Translations under genes and position numbers: made by a program
Notes under the pieces: generated by a model
Databases searched by the model: none
The model's input: only the letters and a program-made list of their open reading frames with translations
What the model was told of the DNA's origin: nothing
NCBI RefSeq assembly: GCF_901933205.1
Contig: NC_044590.1
Span: forward strand, 12,861,501-12,925,500
Direction of reading: 5' to 3'
Source: Camarhynchus parvulus
Taxonomy: Eukaryota; Chordata; Aves; Passeriformes; Thraupidae
DNA length: 64,000 bases
In this document: in pieces, positions 24,060 through 35,077 of the stretch
How positions within the stretch are numbered: position 1 is the stretch's first letter
Layout of the letters: each line of letters begins with the position of its first letter

Positions 24060-24742
24060 TGAGTCACTGGTTTGAAAAGCCAGGTGTCTGCTAAGGGAGG
24101 CAGGAGCCTTCCCTGAAATGGAAAATGTAAACTCCCTACCTCTGAATTATTATAATTTTGAAATTAAGGAGCTCTCAGGCAAAGATATGGGAATAGGAAT
24201 AACAGTTCTTTACTAGGAAGAATAAAAATACAAATGCAGTAATACAAACCAACCGTGCCAGAGTGAGAGCAGGCCCTGCCCCCTGTGTGTCAGGGGGTGG
24301 CACAGCCCCATCCCATGGGGGCTCAGCCCTCCTGCAGTGCCAGCTGTGCTGCTGCTGGAGCAGGGATCCTGCACAAGGGGGGAGTTTTCCTCTGCAGCTC
24401 CAGGGCTGCTGCAGATGGGCCTGGGCTCCCTCTGGCAATGCAGGGCAGCAGAAAGCTGCTCCTCTGGCAATGCACTGGGCAAAGGCTGCTGTGCTGTTCC
24501 AGGCTCAGATTGGATCCAGGCAGGAATGCTTGGCTCCTCCCCTGGGCGCAGCATCTCCCCATGGGATGCTGGAATTGGATCAGCCCTGCAGGGACACTCA
24601 GTGGCCATGGACAGCAGAGATCTCCTGGAGGGAGAATTGGCTGTGGCAGAGATAAAGAAAAAACTGCCCCATGAACAGCAGAGAGCTGCCCCAGCTCTGA
24701 CAGATGGGGACAGAACACACACATCCCTTACAGCCCAGGACA
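24060..24742 (-). mobile_element. LTR, family B copy 1, about 680 bp
   Basis: Plus strand runs from a diverged start ('gtcactggtttgaaaagcc') to 'cagcccaggaca'. The body is nearly identical to 38619-39296. The minus-strand reading ends in CAAACC and contains 'tagtaaagaactgttattcc', typical of songbird ERV LTR 3' ends. No clear target duplication was found. The GC-rich U3 part creates open frames of 130-176 codons in several frames on both strands; these are not genes. Confidence 0.75.
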
Positions 24743-24744
24743 CA

Positions 24745-24892
24745 GAAATTCCTGGATGTGTTTAGAAAACTGGATGTGGCACTCAGTGCCATGGTTCACT
24801 TGATGAGGAGATGTTGGGTTGTAGGTTGGACTTGATGATCTCAAAGGTCTTTTCCAAGCTGGCTCATTCTTTGATTCTGTGAGACTCAAGCA
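24745..24892 (+). repeat. CR1 LINE 3' fragment
   Basis: Forward: 'cctggatgtgtttagaaaac', 'ggatgtggcactcagtgcc', 'ggttggacttgatgatctc', 'aaggtcttttccaagctgg', ending 'tttgattctgtgag'. It directly follows LTR family B copy 1. The truncated family B copy at 29732 is followed by the same CR1 segment. Confidence 0.85.
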
Positions 24893-24994
24893 GGAGCCCT
24901 GCACATCTGGATTGTCACATCACTCCTGCACATTTCCATTGGGTGGAATTGCAGCTATTTCCAGGTAATCATCGGGCACAAGCAGCTAAAATGT

Positions 24995-25121
24995 TGAACC
25001 AAACCCCTTTCCTATTTGTGATATTCACTGAGTAAAATATCTCTCAGTAAATTTTTGCTGTCCATATATAGGTTTTCCATTCTTGCTGGGTTTTGTTACC
25101 CTTTTTTGTCCCAAGGTAAAT
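24995..25121 (+). repeat. Unclassified 128-bp repeat, copy 2
   Basis: Direct-orientation partner of 20385-20512, sharing words such as 'attcactgagtaaaatatct', 'tttttgctgtccatata' and 'ttttgttaccctttt'. The 4.6-kb spacing and the unrelated flanks suggest a dispersed old repeat or a short segmental duplication. Confidence 0.8.
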
Positions 25122-25881
25122 ATCCTGGAATGAGTGGTCTCATGATTTCAGATTCTGTATTATTTTTTGAGTGTTACACTTTTCTTTCCTCTCTACCTTT
25201 TGCTGCCTGGCCTCCTCCAGGGATGTTGTTTTCAAGATTTATTCTTGCAGCTATTTCAGCAGGATGGCCAGCAGCAGGCACAGGGGAAAAAAAACCCTCA
25301 AAAACCTCAAGATTTTCATGTTGCTTGACCTCAGGAGCCCCAAGTGTCAGGAACCCAATAATAAACACTGCCAAACCTTGGAAGATGGTGGGAGCTGGTG
25401 ACCTTGTAGTGCACGTTTGGAGAGACTTGTGCTGCAATTTCAGGTTCTTGATGGTTTCTTTAAAATGCTGTGCTGCACCCTTGCATCTGATGAAGGTATG
25501 GGAGTTTTTTATAATTTTTTTAATTATATTCTGATTTAGGCCCCAAAAGCCAATAAAATCCTCGAGGTTCCTCAGGGTTCCCCTGTTGTGTTTTTAATTC
25601 CTGTGTGCTCATCCACCATTGCAGCAATGAAGTTGGAAGGGCAGCACAGGGATGTAATTATGGTAGATACTAAAAAAAAAATCATAATAATGCAGAAAAC
25701 CATAGATACATTTAAAAATCATAGAGTTTGAGGAGCCTTGGGGTGTTGTGGGGGATACATCCTCAGCCCTGGTCTCTGTAGGAGCAAGGTGTTTCTGTGC
25801 TTCCATGTGAAGTCTTTTCACACTTTATGGGTGCTCTCATATTCCTGCTTCCAGTTTAATTCCCCTGTGTGCTGTCTGTGA
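25122..25881. other. Unique DNA, no gene recognised
   Basis: Contains poly-A near 25671-25682. The open frame at 25055-25534 (159 codons) spans the unclassified repeat and has no domain. Confidence 0.35.
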
Positions 25882-26225
25882 GGGAATCCCAGGATGATTT
25901 GGGCTGGAGGGGATCCTAAAGCCCATCCAGTGCCACCCCTGCCATGGCAGGGACACCTTCCACTGTCCCAAGTAGCTCCAAATCCCAATCTTCAACCTGG
26001 CCTTGGGCACTGCCAGGGATCCAGGGGCAGCCCCAGCTGCTCTGGGCACCCTGTGCCAGACCTGCCCACCCTGCCAGGGAACAATTCCCAATTCCCAGTA
26101 TCCCATCCAGCCCTGCCCTCTGGCAGTGGGAGCCATTCCCTGTGGCTTGCCCCTCCATCCCTTGTCCAAAGTCCCTCTCCAGCTCTCTTGGAGCCCCTTT
26201 AGGCCCTGCAAGGGGCTCTGAGGTA
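25882..26225 (-). repeat. CR1 LINE 3' fragment, extended
   Basis: Reversed, and longer than most here. After the usual 250 bases it continues through 'ccctctggcagtgggagcc', 'tccatcccttgtccaaagtc' and 'cagctctcttggagcccc', about 340 bp of CR1. Confidence 0.9.
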
Positions 26226-27284
26226 CTCAGTTTTGAGGATGTCCTGAGTTATCACCTCTGTCAGTCCAGTTTATCTTCAACTTGCCAAGTTCTTGATCTT
26301 TATGGTGACATCTCTTGGGAGATGCCAGGGTGTTCCACTGAACGAGGCATTTCCTTGTACCAGGAAGATTTTCTTCACTCTGCAGCTTTTCCATGCCAGA
26401 ACACTTTTGCAGCTGATGAGCTGAGCTTGGCTTGCTGATATTCTGGTCTGAGCTGGGAGTAATTCTGGTTTCACTGCAGCTGTTTTGATACACAATAATA
26501 GAAGGATGGAGCTCTGTGATAAATGGGGCTGTGACAGGGCAGGAGTCCTGGCAGATGGCACACCTGGACCACATGGCTCAAAAGAAACCTTCCTGACCTC
26601 ATGAAGTAACTGCAGACTTTATTGTTCCTTAAAAATAAAAAAAAAATCAGGTTTCTCCTATTCTTTGTGTTCTGCAGGCTTGTCCAAAGGTTTCCCTGCA
26701 GGGGTTTAGGCTGTGTATTTCAGGGAATGGCACACAGCTCCCTGTGCCCTCAGCCTGGGGGTGTTGTCACCTCAGTGGGCTGTGGGAGGCTGGCCCCAGC
26801 TCAGTGGTGGCACAGGGGGGATGTGCCCAGGGGATGCCCAGGCTGTGGGTCAGCTCCTCCCAGGGCAGTCCTGCTGCTCCAGGAGCTCTGTCTGTCTGTC
26901 TGTCTGTCTGTCTGTCATTCTGGTGCTCCCTGGTCTCTGCTCTAAAGGGCTCATCCCACTGGTCTTGGGGCAGCACAGCCAGAGGCTCTTTCTATTTATT
27001 TATGATTAATCATTTATTATTAATTATAAATTATTATTTATTTCCAGGATTATTTTATTCTTTGTTCTGTGTGCACTGCCAAGTGTGTGTGAGTCCCTCT
27101 GCTCCAGAGCTGTGGAAGCCTTTGCAGAGTCTCTCCCCAGTTTACAAGTTCTTGGATGGGATTTTAGCTGCTCATGGAAAATCTCAGCATCTTCTGCCAG
27201 CCAGGGCAGACAGGCCCCAGGCACATTCTGCATTCCCTCTGGGAAGCCTCATCCCTAAAATTCCTGGGAAAGGCAGCACAAACT
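26226..27284. other. Unique DNA with short simple repeats
   Basis: Holds a (TCTG)n microsatellite at 26886-26916 and an AT-rich stretch at about 26990-27045. No gene is recognised. Confidence 0.4.
26886..26916. repeat. (TCTG)n microsatellite
   Basis: About seven uninterrupted tetranucleotide units. It produces the 'CLSVCLSV' signature in shadow reading frames. Confidence 0.95.
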
Positions 27285-27525
27285 CAAGCTGTACCAAGGG
27301 AAATACAGGTTGGATATGAGGAAAAAGTTCTTTACTGAAAGAGTGATGAAGTTCTGGAATGGCTGCCTGGGGAGGTGGTGGAGTCCCCATCCCTGGGTGT
27401 GTTTAACAAAGCCTGGATGTGGCACTGGGTGCCAGGGTTGGGTTGAGGGGCTGGGGCTGGGTTGGACTCAAGGATATAGGAGGTCTCTTCCAACCTGGTC
27501 ATTCTGGGAATTCTGTGAAACCAAA
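27285..27525 (+). repeat. CR1 LINE 3' fragment
   Basis: Forward: 'ggttggatatgaggaaaaag', 'ttctttactgaaagagtg', 'gaggtggtggagtccccatc', 'gggttggactcaaggatata', 'ggtctcttccaacctgg'. Near-identical wording recurs at 52610-52830, marking a shared young CR1 subfamily. Confidence 0.9.
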
Positions 27526-28641
27526 CTGGTTGGCTTTGACATAATCTGTGTTTTCCAGGAGCTTCCTCTTGCCCTGGGCATCTTTTGGATGTTTTCCATA
27601 GTGAAGAGAGCCCACCCTCAGTGCCAGCAGCTCTCTGACCAGCAGAGTCTCTGGAATGTGAAATGCAAGAATGAAATCCCCCCCACACTCAGACACTCCT
27701 GCTGCCCATGCAGGGCAGCTCTGCTCACAGCCCTGTCCTTTCTGCTTCTGCTCATGTGTAATGCTGAAGATTCAGAGCTATTTTTGCATCTTCAATTAAT
27801 TAAGGAAGGAGGGTTGATTATTTTCTAAATGCCATCTTTAGAAGAAGAGACTTGAGTGAAACTTCATTCCGCTGGCTGCCTTTGTCCTCTGGTTGATAAT
27901 TATTTTTAAACTGCCCGTCATGTTGTGAGCAGGGTTGTTGTAGAGTTTTTTTGCAGTTGTCAAAATGTCAATTCTAATGAAAATCTCCACAGACACACCA
28001 TACCTAAGTGATTTAAGCCTTTAGGCTAAACAGGCTGCTGGTAAAATGCTGCTCATTTTCAGATGAGTCAGAAAGGTTTGTGTGTGTCTTTTTTTTTAAA
28101 TATAATTTTGTTTGGTTTGAATGTCTTCATCAAAATTAGTTGTTGAAGGGTTTTTCCCCCCCCTTTTTAAAGGCTAAGCAGCTGCCTGTCAGTTCACCCC
28201 AGAGCTGCTTGGAATTCAGCATCTTACACAGCAGTCACATTTGGGAAAAGGGAACTTCCTGTGTAATAACAATAATTGAAAATTAATAGTAGATTAAATT
28301 AATACATAATTAGAAAACACTAATGCTCCCTGTGAACAAAGGCTGATTCCTACAGGAGCCTTATGAACTGAAGAGGGAAAGTGGATGATGCTTTCCCTGG
28401 GCCCTGTCTATTCCAGCCTGCAGATCATTAAAGCAATTATAATTTCACAGAGGTTTGATCTGGAATTGATTTCTTTGTGATAATTCAATTTGGAGCCTTG
28501 CTTCCTCCGGGGGAGCAAACGACAGAAGATGAAGTGTGGAATTCCTGAGCTGTGTCCTGAGGCCTGGGGAGGCTGGAACCACCCAGGAGAGACCTGGCTG
28601 GAGCCTGGGGCCTCTCAGAGCTTCATTGGGAAGTCACCAAT
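27526..28641. other. AT-rich unique DNA, possible conserved noncoding segment
   Basis: Segments 27830-28080 and 28190-28480 are non-repetitive and AT-rich, with many TAAT, ATTA and TGATAA words (for example around 28260-28310). No repeat family or coding exon is recognised. Conservation is a guess from composition. Confidence 0.35.
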
Positions 28642-29036
28642 TGTGGGATTTTCAGGGTTCCCCAAAAAAGGAGGAAGGAATCTGACTCCATGTTCTAAGA
28701 AGGCTAATTTATTATTTTATGATGTTATATTATATTAAAGAATGCTATACTAAACTATACTAAAGAATAGACAAAGGATACAGACAGAAGGCTAAAAGAT
28801 AATAATGAAAGCTCGTGACTCCTTCCAGAGCCCTGACACAGCTGGATGGTGATTGGTCATTAAGTCAAAACAATTCACATGTTAGATAAACAATCTCTAG
28901 CCACGTTCCAAAGCAGCAAAACCACAGGAGAAGCAAATAAGATAATATTATTTTCCTTTTTCTCTGAGGCTTCTCAGCTTCCCAGGAGAGAAATCCTGGG
29001 CAAGGGGATTTTTCCAGAAAGTATGACAGTGGCACA
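28642..29036 (-). mobile_element. Solo LTR, family A copy 3
   Basis: Plus strand starts TGTGGGATTTTCAGGG and ends near GTGGCACA. Reverse poly(A) signal TTTATT is at 28708-28713. No target duplication is recoverable at either edge, so one end has drifted or been lost. It belongs to the subgroup with 'aagtcaaaacaattcacatg' (with copies 1, 2, 4, 5 and 8). Confidence 0.8.
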
Positions 29037-29084
29037 TAGCAGCTTCTTGAGGTGGGAGGTGGGGCTTGGGTCCCTTCACCCTTT

Positions 29085-29325
29085 AGCTGTGTCAGGGGGT
29101 TTTAGGGTGAATATCAGGGAAAGGTTCTTCCCCAGAGGTGCTGGCACTGCCCAGGCTCCCCAGGGAATGGGCACGGCCCCGAGGCTGCCAGAGCTCCAGG
29201 AGCTGCCAGGGATGCCCAGGGTGGGGCTGTTGGGGTGTCTGGGCAGGGCTGGGGCTGCCCTGGGTGATCCTGGGGGTCCCTGCCCGCTCAGGATATTCCA
29301 TGATTCTCTGATCCTTGCTGAGAGT
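29085..29325 (+). repeat. CR1 LINE 3' fragment, CTGGGAGGGACCC-type subfamily
   Basis: Forward: 'aatatcagggaaaggttctt', 'ccccagaggtgctggcactg', 'gatcctgggggtccctgccc', ending 'ttccatgattctctgatc'. It is almost the exact reverse complement of 34385-34622. Confidence 0.9.
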
Positions 29326-29494
29326 GTATCCTTAGAATCTTTGCCTGTGGTGAAAAATTCTTGTGGCTGTTCCACCACAGGATCCTGACCTGGTGTTCCC
29401 AGGCTGTGAGCTGCTTTGGATTCATGCTGATCTCCACAGAGCCTCCATTGCCTTGGCTGTAGCTGCTAAAGGCAGGGCCTTGGTTCTGATGATC

Positions 29495-29732
29495 ATTGAA
29501 TCCTGGAATGGTTTGGTTTGGAAGGGACCCTAAAGCCCATCCAGTGCCACCCCAGCCATGGCAGGGACACCTTCCGCTGTCCCAGGCTGCTCCAAGCCAC
29601 ATCCAGCCTGGCCTTGGACACTGCCAGGGATCCAGGGGCAGCCACAGCTGCTCTGGGCACCCTGTGCCAGGGCCTGCCAGGGCAGAATTCCCTGCTAATA
29701 TCCCATCCAACCCTGGGCCAGCCACCTGGTGT
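29495..29732 (-). repeat. CR1 LINE 3' fragment fused to a truncated LTR
   Basis: Reversed: 'gaatcctggaatggtttgg' to 'aatatcccatccaaccctgg'. It runs directly into the middle of LTR family B at about 29732 with no spacer, a chimeric junction. Confidence 0.85.
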
Positions 29733-29985
29733 TGCCAGGCTCAGATTGGATCCAGGTAGGAATGCTTGGCTCCTCCCCTGGGCGCAGCATCTCCCCATGG
29801 GATGCTGGAATTGGATCAGCCCTGCAGGGACACTCAGTGGCCATGGACAGCAGAGATCTCCTGGAGGGAGGATTGGCTGTGGCAGAGATAAAGAAAAAAC
29901 TGCCCATGAACAGCAGAGAGCTGCCCCAGCTCTGACACATGGGGACAGAACACACAGCCCCAGCCACATCCTACAACCCAGGACA
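29732..29985 (-). mobile_element. Truncated LTR, family B copy 2
   Basis: Matches only the U3-side part of the family (equivalent to about 39055-39296) from 'ccaggctcagattggatcc' to 'acaacccaggaca'. The rest of the LTR is missing and replaced by CR1. It is followed by CR1-like words 'cctggatgtgtttaaagaaa' (29989 onward), as at copy 1. Confidence 0.8.
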
Positions 29986-30829
29986 CTGTCCCTGGATGTG
30001 TTTAAAGAAATTGGATGTGGCTCTCAGGTCACTGGATGGGGATGCAGCAATGTGCTGCCCTGCAGGCTCTGAGGGCCTTGTGGAGGCTCTTTCTCAGCAG
30101 CCAGCCCTGGGGGTTCTGATAAAACAGAGAGAGATGAGGAGGAAGAGGAAGAAAGGAAAGAAAACGAAGCTCAGGACAGCAAAATATGCAGAGGCAAAGC
30201 AAATCCAAGGCAGCAGGGAAAATTGGGACCTCATGGAAAATAATGATAAAGTTTGCTAAGCAGCAGCTGAGCTCCATGCCTCCCCTCCCAATTAGGCTGT
30301 ATTAGTGCCTTGTGGGAAGCACCACAGCCTGCTGAAACTAATAGAGGCAGAAAGAGCTACTCCTTGGTGAATTTGCTTTCTTCTTGGCCCAACACAACAT
30401 TTAACTTTTATTTTCGTTGCTTTGTGCACAAACCCCTCCATTTCCCTAATCTCTGAGGCTGTGTGTTTGGGAATCCTGGAGGAGCAGCTACTCAGGCTGG
30501 GGTTTTGTTCCTAATTCTGTTTGTGTGAGTTGTGACTTCAGCTGCTGCTCTGTTCCAGGGCTTCAAAAAAAAAAACAATAAATGGAACCTGTTCAGAAAG
30601 GAAAGAAATTGAGAGACTTCTGGCTTTAATTGCATTCATTAGGCTTGGTTATGATAATAAGGGGATGTAAGGGAAAGATGAATTTTATAAATCCATTATT
30701 TCAATCAAAGGTAGGCAGGAAGGGTTTGTGGCTGATTCCATAACACTTCTCAGGAGTGAGTGCTTATTCAATGAGTGTATTTATTTTGACCTCTCTTATC
30801 TCTAAAGCCATCTTAGCCCTGCAGTTGTT
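29986..30829. other. Unique DNA, no gene recognised
   Basis: Starts with about 45 bp of forward CR1-like sequence, then unique DNA. 30280-30700 is AT-containing, non-repetitive and resembles noncoding DNA under constraint in composition only. Confidence 0.35.
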
Positions 30830-30965
30830 CCTTGGGCTGGTTTGGGTTGGAGGGAACTTGCAGCTCATCCCATTCCACCCCTGCCATGGGCAGGGACACC
30901 TCCTGGTGCCCAGGCTGTCCAAGCCCTGTCCAGCCTGGCCCTGGCACTGCCAGAGCTCTCTCCTC
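30830..30965 (-). repeat. CR1 LINE 3' fragment
   Basis: Reversed: 'gggctggtttgggttggagg', 'cattccacccctgccatggg', 'ccaagccctgtccagcctgg'. It ends at 'gcactgccagagctctctc'. Confidence 0.85.
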
Positions 30966-31078
30966 ACTGCTGTGGGCACACAGAGGGCTGAGCCCAGTGA
31001 TGTTCCTGGGGTGGCTGCTGTTGGTGTGGGGAGCTGGGCTTTCCCCACTGCAGCTGCTGGGGGACACAAGAAGTTTCC

Positions 31079-31505
31079 TGTCACATTGATACTTTCTGAA
31101 AAATCCCTTTGCCAGGATTTCTTCTTCAGAGAAGGTGAGAAGCCTCAGCTTCTCCGTGTTTCACTCCTCTGGAATGTGGTCTGGAAATTGTTCATCCAAA
31201 CATGTGAATTGTTTTTAATTAATGACCAATCACCATCAGCTGTGTCAGACTCTGAGGAGTCAGTCATGAGTTTTCATTCTCATTCTTTTCTAGCCTTCTG
31301 ATGTATCCTTTCTGTTTCTTTAGTATAGTTTTATAATATCATATCATATCATATCATATCATATATCATATCTAATATCATATCTAATGTAATGTAATAT
31401 AATGTAATATAATATAAATTATCATGAAATAATAAATCAGCCTTCTGAGAACATGGAGTCAAATCCTCATCTCTCACCTCGTCCTGGGGACCTCACAACA
31501 CCACA
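31079..31505 (+). mobile_element. Solo LTR, family A copy 4 (perfect 6-bp target duplication)
   Basis: Begins TGTCACATTG and ends CACCACA, with exact duplication gtttcc at 31073-31078 and 31506-31511. It carries 'gaccaatcaccatcagctgt' (CCAAT region), TAGTATAGTTTTA, and AATAAA at 31431-31436. Between the last two, an ATATC/ATAAT pentamer microsatellite (31336-31425) has lengthened the LTR. Confidence 0.92.
31336..31425. repeat. ATATC/TAATG pentamer microsatellite inside LTR copy 4
   Basis: Five near-perfect ATATC-type units are followed by variant TAATG and TAATA units. It sits at the same LTR position as the arrays in copies 1 and 8. Confidence 0.85.
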
Positions 31506-31699
31506 GTTTCCATGGTGGAAACTAGAGGGAGGTTTCCTAAGAGGGGGGATGTGGGAAGCCCTCAGAGGGGATCTCCAGCCCCCAGCCCTGGGGTTAGGGG
31601 TTCTCACTGCTCCCAGGTGCCAGAGGAAGGGATGTGCCACCTGCTGGGGCTCTGTGGGTCTCCACAGCTCCCTAAGGGAGCAGCCAGGCTGGGGTTGGG

Positions 31700-31978
31700 C
31701 TCTGCTCCCAGGGCATGAGTGACAGGGCAGGAGGAGACACCCTCAGGCTGTACCAGGGAAGGTTTAAGTTGGATATGAGGGAAAATGTCTTCCCTGAGAG
31801 GATTGTCAAGCACTGGAGCAGCTGCCCTGGCAGTGGTGGGGTCACCATCCTTGGGGGGATTTAAAACCCGTTGGATGTGGCACTGGGGGACATGGGTTAG
31901 TGTGGCCTTGGCAGTGCTGGGGAGTGGCTGAACCTGATGAGCCTGGAGGGCTTTTCCACCCTGAATCACTCAGTGATG
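31700..31978 (+). repeat. CR1 LINE 3' fragment, old type
   Basis: Forward: 'cctcaggctgtaccagggaa', 'gtttaagttggatatgaggg', 'gcactgggggacatgggtta', 'cttttccaccctgaatcac'. Closest in type to 7468-7655. Confidence 0.85.
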
Positions 31979-32689
31979 CTTTGGCTGTGGCACCTCCTCA
32001 CTGTGAGCCTGCTTGGGGTGTCCCAGTCACGATCAGCCCAAACTGGCCGGACCTGGAGTGAGGAATTTGGGGCTGAGTGGCCTCTAATGTAGAGGGGAAC
32101 CTTTTAATTCTCCTCTCCTGGGTTCCTCTGAAGGCCTCTCCCACAGAGCAGTGCCCTGAGTGATGAGCAGCCCCCACTGCTGCCTGTGGAGAGCTGCTGG
32201 AGCTGGGGATTGTCTGTGAGGAATTCTAAATGCTTCAGTGGGTGACATCTTGACAAGAATATCTGACAGACTCAAAGTAGTGCTCACAGAATAAAAACAA
32301 ATTTGGAGAATTTGGTGGTTTCCACTTCACTGAGGGGGTTTGCAGTGCCATTCACATAGCTGGGGATGTCAATAAAGTGACACATAAAATGGGGTTATTG
32401 TGCTGCTTATTTTGTTGCTTTGAAATACTGATTCAAAAAAAATCAAACTTTATTTTTTTGCTTTTACATTTCTCATTAGAAAAGAGCCTCTCAAACTGTA
32501 CATTTTCTTTCAGGAAAAGGGAAAGTTTTTTTGAGGATTCTAAGTTTTGTTGAGGATTCTTTCATTTTTGTAAAACCCCAGGTGCTGAGTTTGCTGCTCA
32601 TGTGGGTGTTGTGGCTTGGGCTTTCTCTGATCTGCATTTTTCATTCTTAAAGTGAAAAGGGACAGAGCAGGGTTATTTCTTTCACAGAA
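31979..32689. other. Unique DNA, no gene recognised
   Basis: T-rich segment with homopolymers at 32440-32560. No repeat or exon recognised. Confidence 0.35.
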
Positions 32690-32805
32690 TCTCAGACTGA
32701 GTTAGAAGGGACTTAAAGCTCCTGCAGTGCCACCCCTGCCGTGGCAGGGACACCTTCCACTGTCCCAGCTTGCTCCAAGCCCTATCCAGCCTGGCCTCTC
32801 TGCAG
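32690..32805 (-). repeat. CR1 LINE 3' fragment
   Basis: Reversed: 'cagaatctcagactgagtta', 'gaagggacttaaagctcctg', 'ggcagggacaccttccactg', 'cctatccagcctggcct'. Confidence 0.85.
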
Positions 32806-34384
32806 ATTAAAATTGTCCAGAACAGGAATTTTGGTGAACTGCAGCCCCACTGCTGGAGTTCATGTGGTGCCTGGGCAGTGGTGGCTCTGTGGCTGCCCCT
32901 GCTTGGGCACAAAGATATTAAACATTAATTTTAATAAGTTACTAATAACACAGCGTTGCTGAACTTTGTGTCCTGGCCAGGTTCCATGTGGAGCAGGGGG
33001 AAAGGGGTGTCTGGACTTTTATTTTTTTCCTCAACCAGCAGTGGACACACAGAGGCTGTTCCTGGCCAGAGCAGCTCTCAGTGCTGTAGCACCAGGCTGC
33101 TCTCTCCTGTTGTCACCCCCAGAAAGGATGAAAATGCATCCCCAAGGGTCACACCTGCTCTGATAGCTCATTTTTCACCTGGTACCAAGATGAATCTGTG
33201 TGATAACAAGCTCCAGTGCACTAGCAGAATGTTGCTTAAAGCAGCTGGGTCAAATTGAGTTAATTGGCTCTGACCTCACTAATTCAAGACCCCAATTAAT
33301 TTGGTGTGCGTTGAGGGCTGGGCTTTGCTGCTCTCCAGGGCACAGCCCATCTCTGGGTTGTGTAAAAGCAGCTGGGTGCTGGGCAAGGGCTTTGGGAGCA
33401 GAATGAGTGATGGCTTTGTACCTAGAGCTGCCTGTGGCTGAGGAGTGGCTCCATCAAACCTGCTCCTTCATCAGAGGCAAAATGTGGGTGATACCTGAAA
33501 GGAAAATTTTGGGAGGCTGCTTGCTGTTTGGGATCCTGGCACTCTCAGCAGGCATTTACTGGGACTGGACCCTCCCCAGCTGGGCAATGGGATGAGCACA
33601 AGGCTGCCCCAAACACTGCCTTGAGCTATTCCACGAAAAGAATCCACTGTTGCTTTGAGGCTCTGATTGTGCAGAGGGATTCGCATTTGCAAGGAGCAGT
33701 CCTTGTGGGTGGAATCCCCAGACTCCTCATGGAATTTCATGCTTGGAGGCACCACAGCTGCAACATCCCAGGAGCTGCAGCTGGATCTCACCTGAGCCAT
33801 GTGCACACAGGTTCCTCCAGTGCTTCCCTCAAGCCCTGTTGGGCACATGGCTCCAAACCCTTCCCTCCAGTGCTGCCCCAGCACTGGAACAGCTGCTGGG
33901 AACTTGTCCTTCACTGCTGGAGCCACAGGCTTTGTTTCTGTGCAGGGCTGGGTTGAAACAAGATATTGTGCTGCTGGAGGCAAGGTTTGAATTGGATTCC
34001 TTTACCTTGTGGTAAAATGAGAGGTCAGTGTGCTTTGGGAGAGATCCCCAGGTGATGCCCTGTGGTGGGGAGGGAGGGGTGAAGCTCCTGCCTGAGTGTG
34101 CCTGTGTCCCACTCTTGCCTTGCTCTGACCCCCTGGTAGGGCACAGTGTGGTTACATTTAGGGGATCTGACATGCTGAGCTGCTTTTAAAACTGTTTAAA
34201 ACTGTAGGTTTAGGAGCTGGAACCTGGCTAGCTGGGGGGAGGCATCTGTGCTCATGGAATTTGGGGTAGGTAAGGGCAGCAGCTCCAGGATCTCACAGGG
34301 ATGCTCTGGCACCAGCACTGAGCTGGGAGAGGAAGAAGGAGCCTGTGGATTTGGGAGCTGGGATCTCAGCCTGTGCTCTGTTAA
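32806..34384. other. Unique DNA, no gene recognised
   Basis: Overlapping open frames up to 170 codons on both strands (33471-33983 minus, 33528-33956 plus) have no domain and mutually contradictory strands. Confidence 0.35.
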
Positions 34385-34622
34385 TCACAGAATTATGGAG
34401 CATCCTGAGCGGGGAGGGACCCCCAGGATCACCCAGGGCAGCCCCAGCCCTGCACAGACACCCCAACAGCCCCACCCTGGGCATCCCTGGCAGCTCCTGG
34501 AGCTCTGGCAGCCTCGGGGCCGTGCCCATTCCCTGGGGAGCCTGGGCAGTGCCAGCACCCTCTGGGGAAGAGCCTTTCCCTGGTATCCAGCCTGACCCTG
34601 CCTGGCACAGCTCCAGCCATGC
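34385..34622 (-). repeat. CR1 LINE 3' fragment, CTGGGAGGGACCC-type subfamily
   Basis: Reversed, 'cacagaattatggagcatcc' through 'ggtatccagcctgaccctgc' and 'acagctccagccatg'. It shares more than 200 near-identical bases with 4268-4508. Confidence 0.9.
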
Positions 34623-35077
34623 CCTGTCACAGAGCAGAAATCAGTGCCTGCCCCTTGCCTGTCCTTAGGGAGGGTGGTGCAGAAGGAGAAAGGGAAAGTC
34701 TCTCTCACTTCCCCTCTGCCCACAGAGCTCCCCTGTTGGACCACTCTGGATCAGTGGGACCAAACCTCTCAGCACAGCCCTGTGTCCTTGGGAAGGGGTT
34801 GCTTTAGAGGCTGCTCAGAGCAGCAGTGGCCTTGTGGGATACTGCACGTGATGCTGCAGAGCCAGTGCCTCTGTGCTCTGCTCCTGCTGCCCCTTCGCAC
34901 TCAGCTCCCTCCTTTCCCCCTGCCAGGCTCCTCTGCCCCCAGATCTGTTTCTATCCTTGCTTCCCAGTGGGCACCTCCACCTGCAGCCAGGGAGGTGGCA
35001 TTGCCCACCCCAGGATCTGTGGCTCAGTGGGTGCCAGTCCCTCCTTGGTACCTGGGAGTGGTCAGCCTGAGCTCTAC
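34623..35077. other. Unique DNA, no gene recognised
   Basis: GC-rich unique DNA. Open frames here overlap on one strand in three phases and have no domain. Confidence 0.3.

Noticed and set aside
24213..24743. 176-codon minus frame, similar to frames at 38820-39278 and 29493-29969
   Set aside because: All three are parts of LTR family B, a noncoding GC-rich U3 region. Several frames are open at once.
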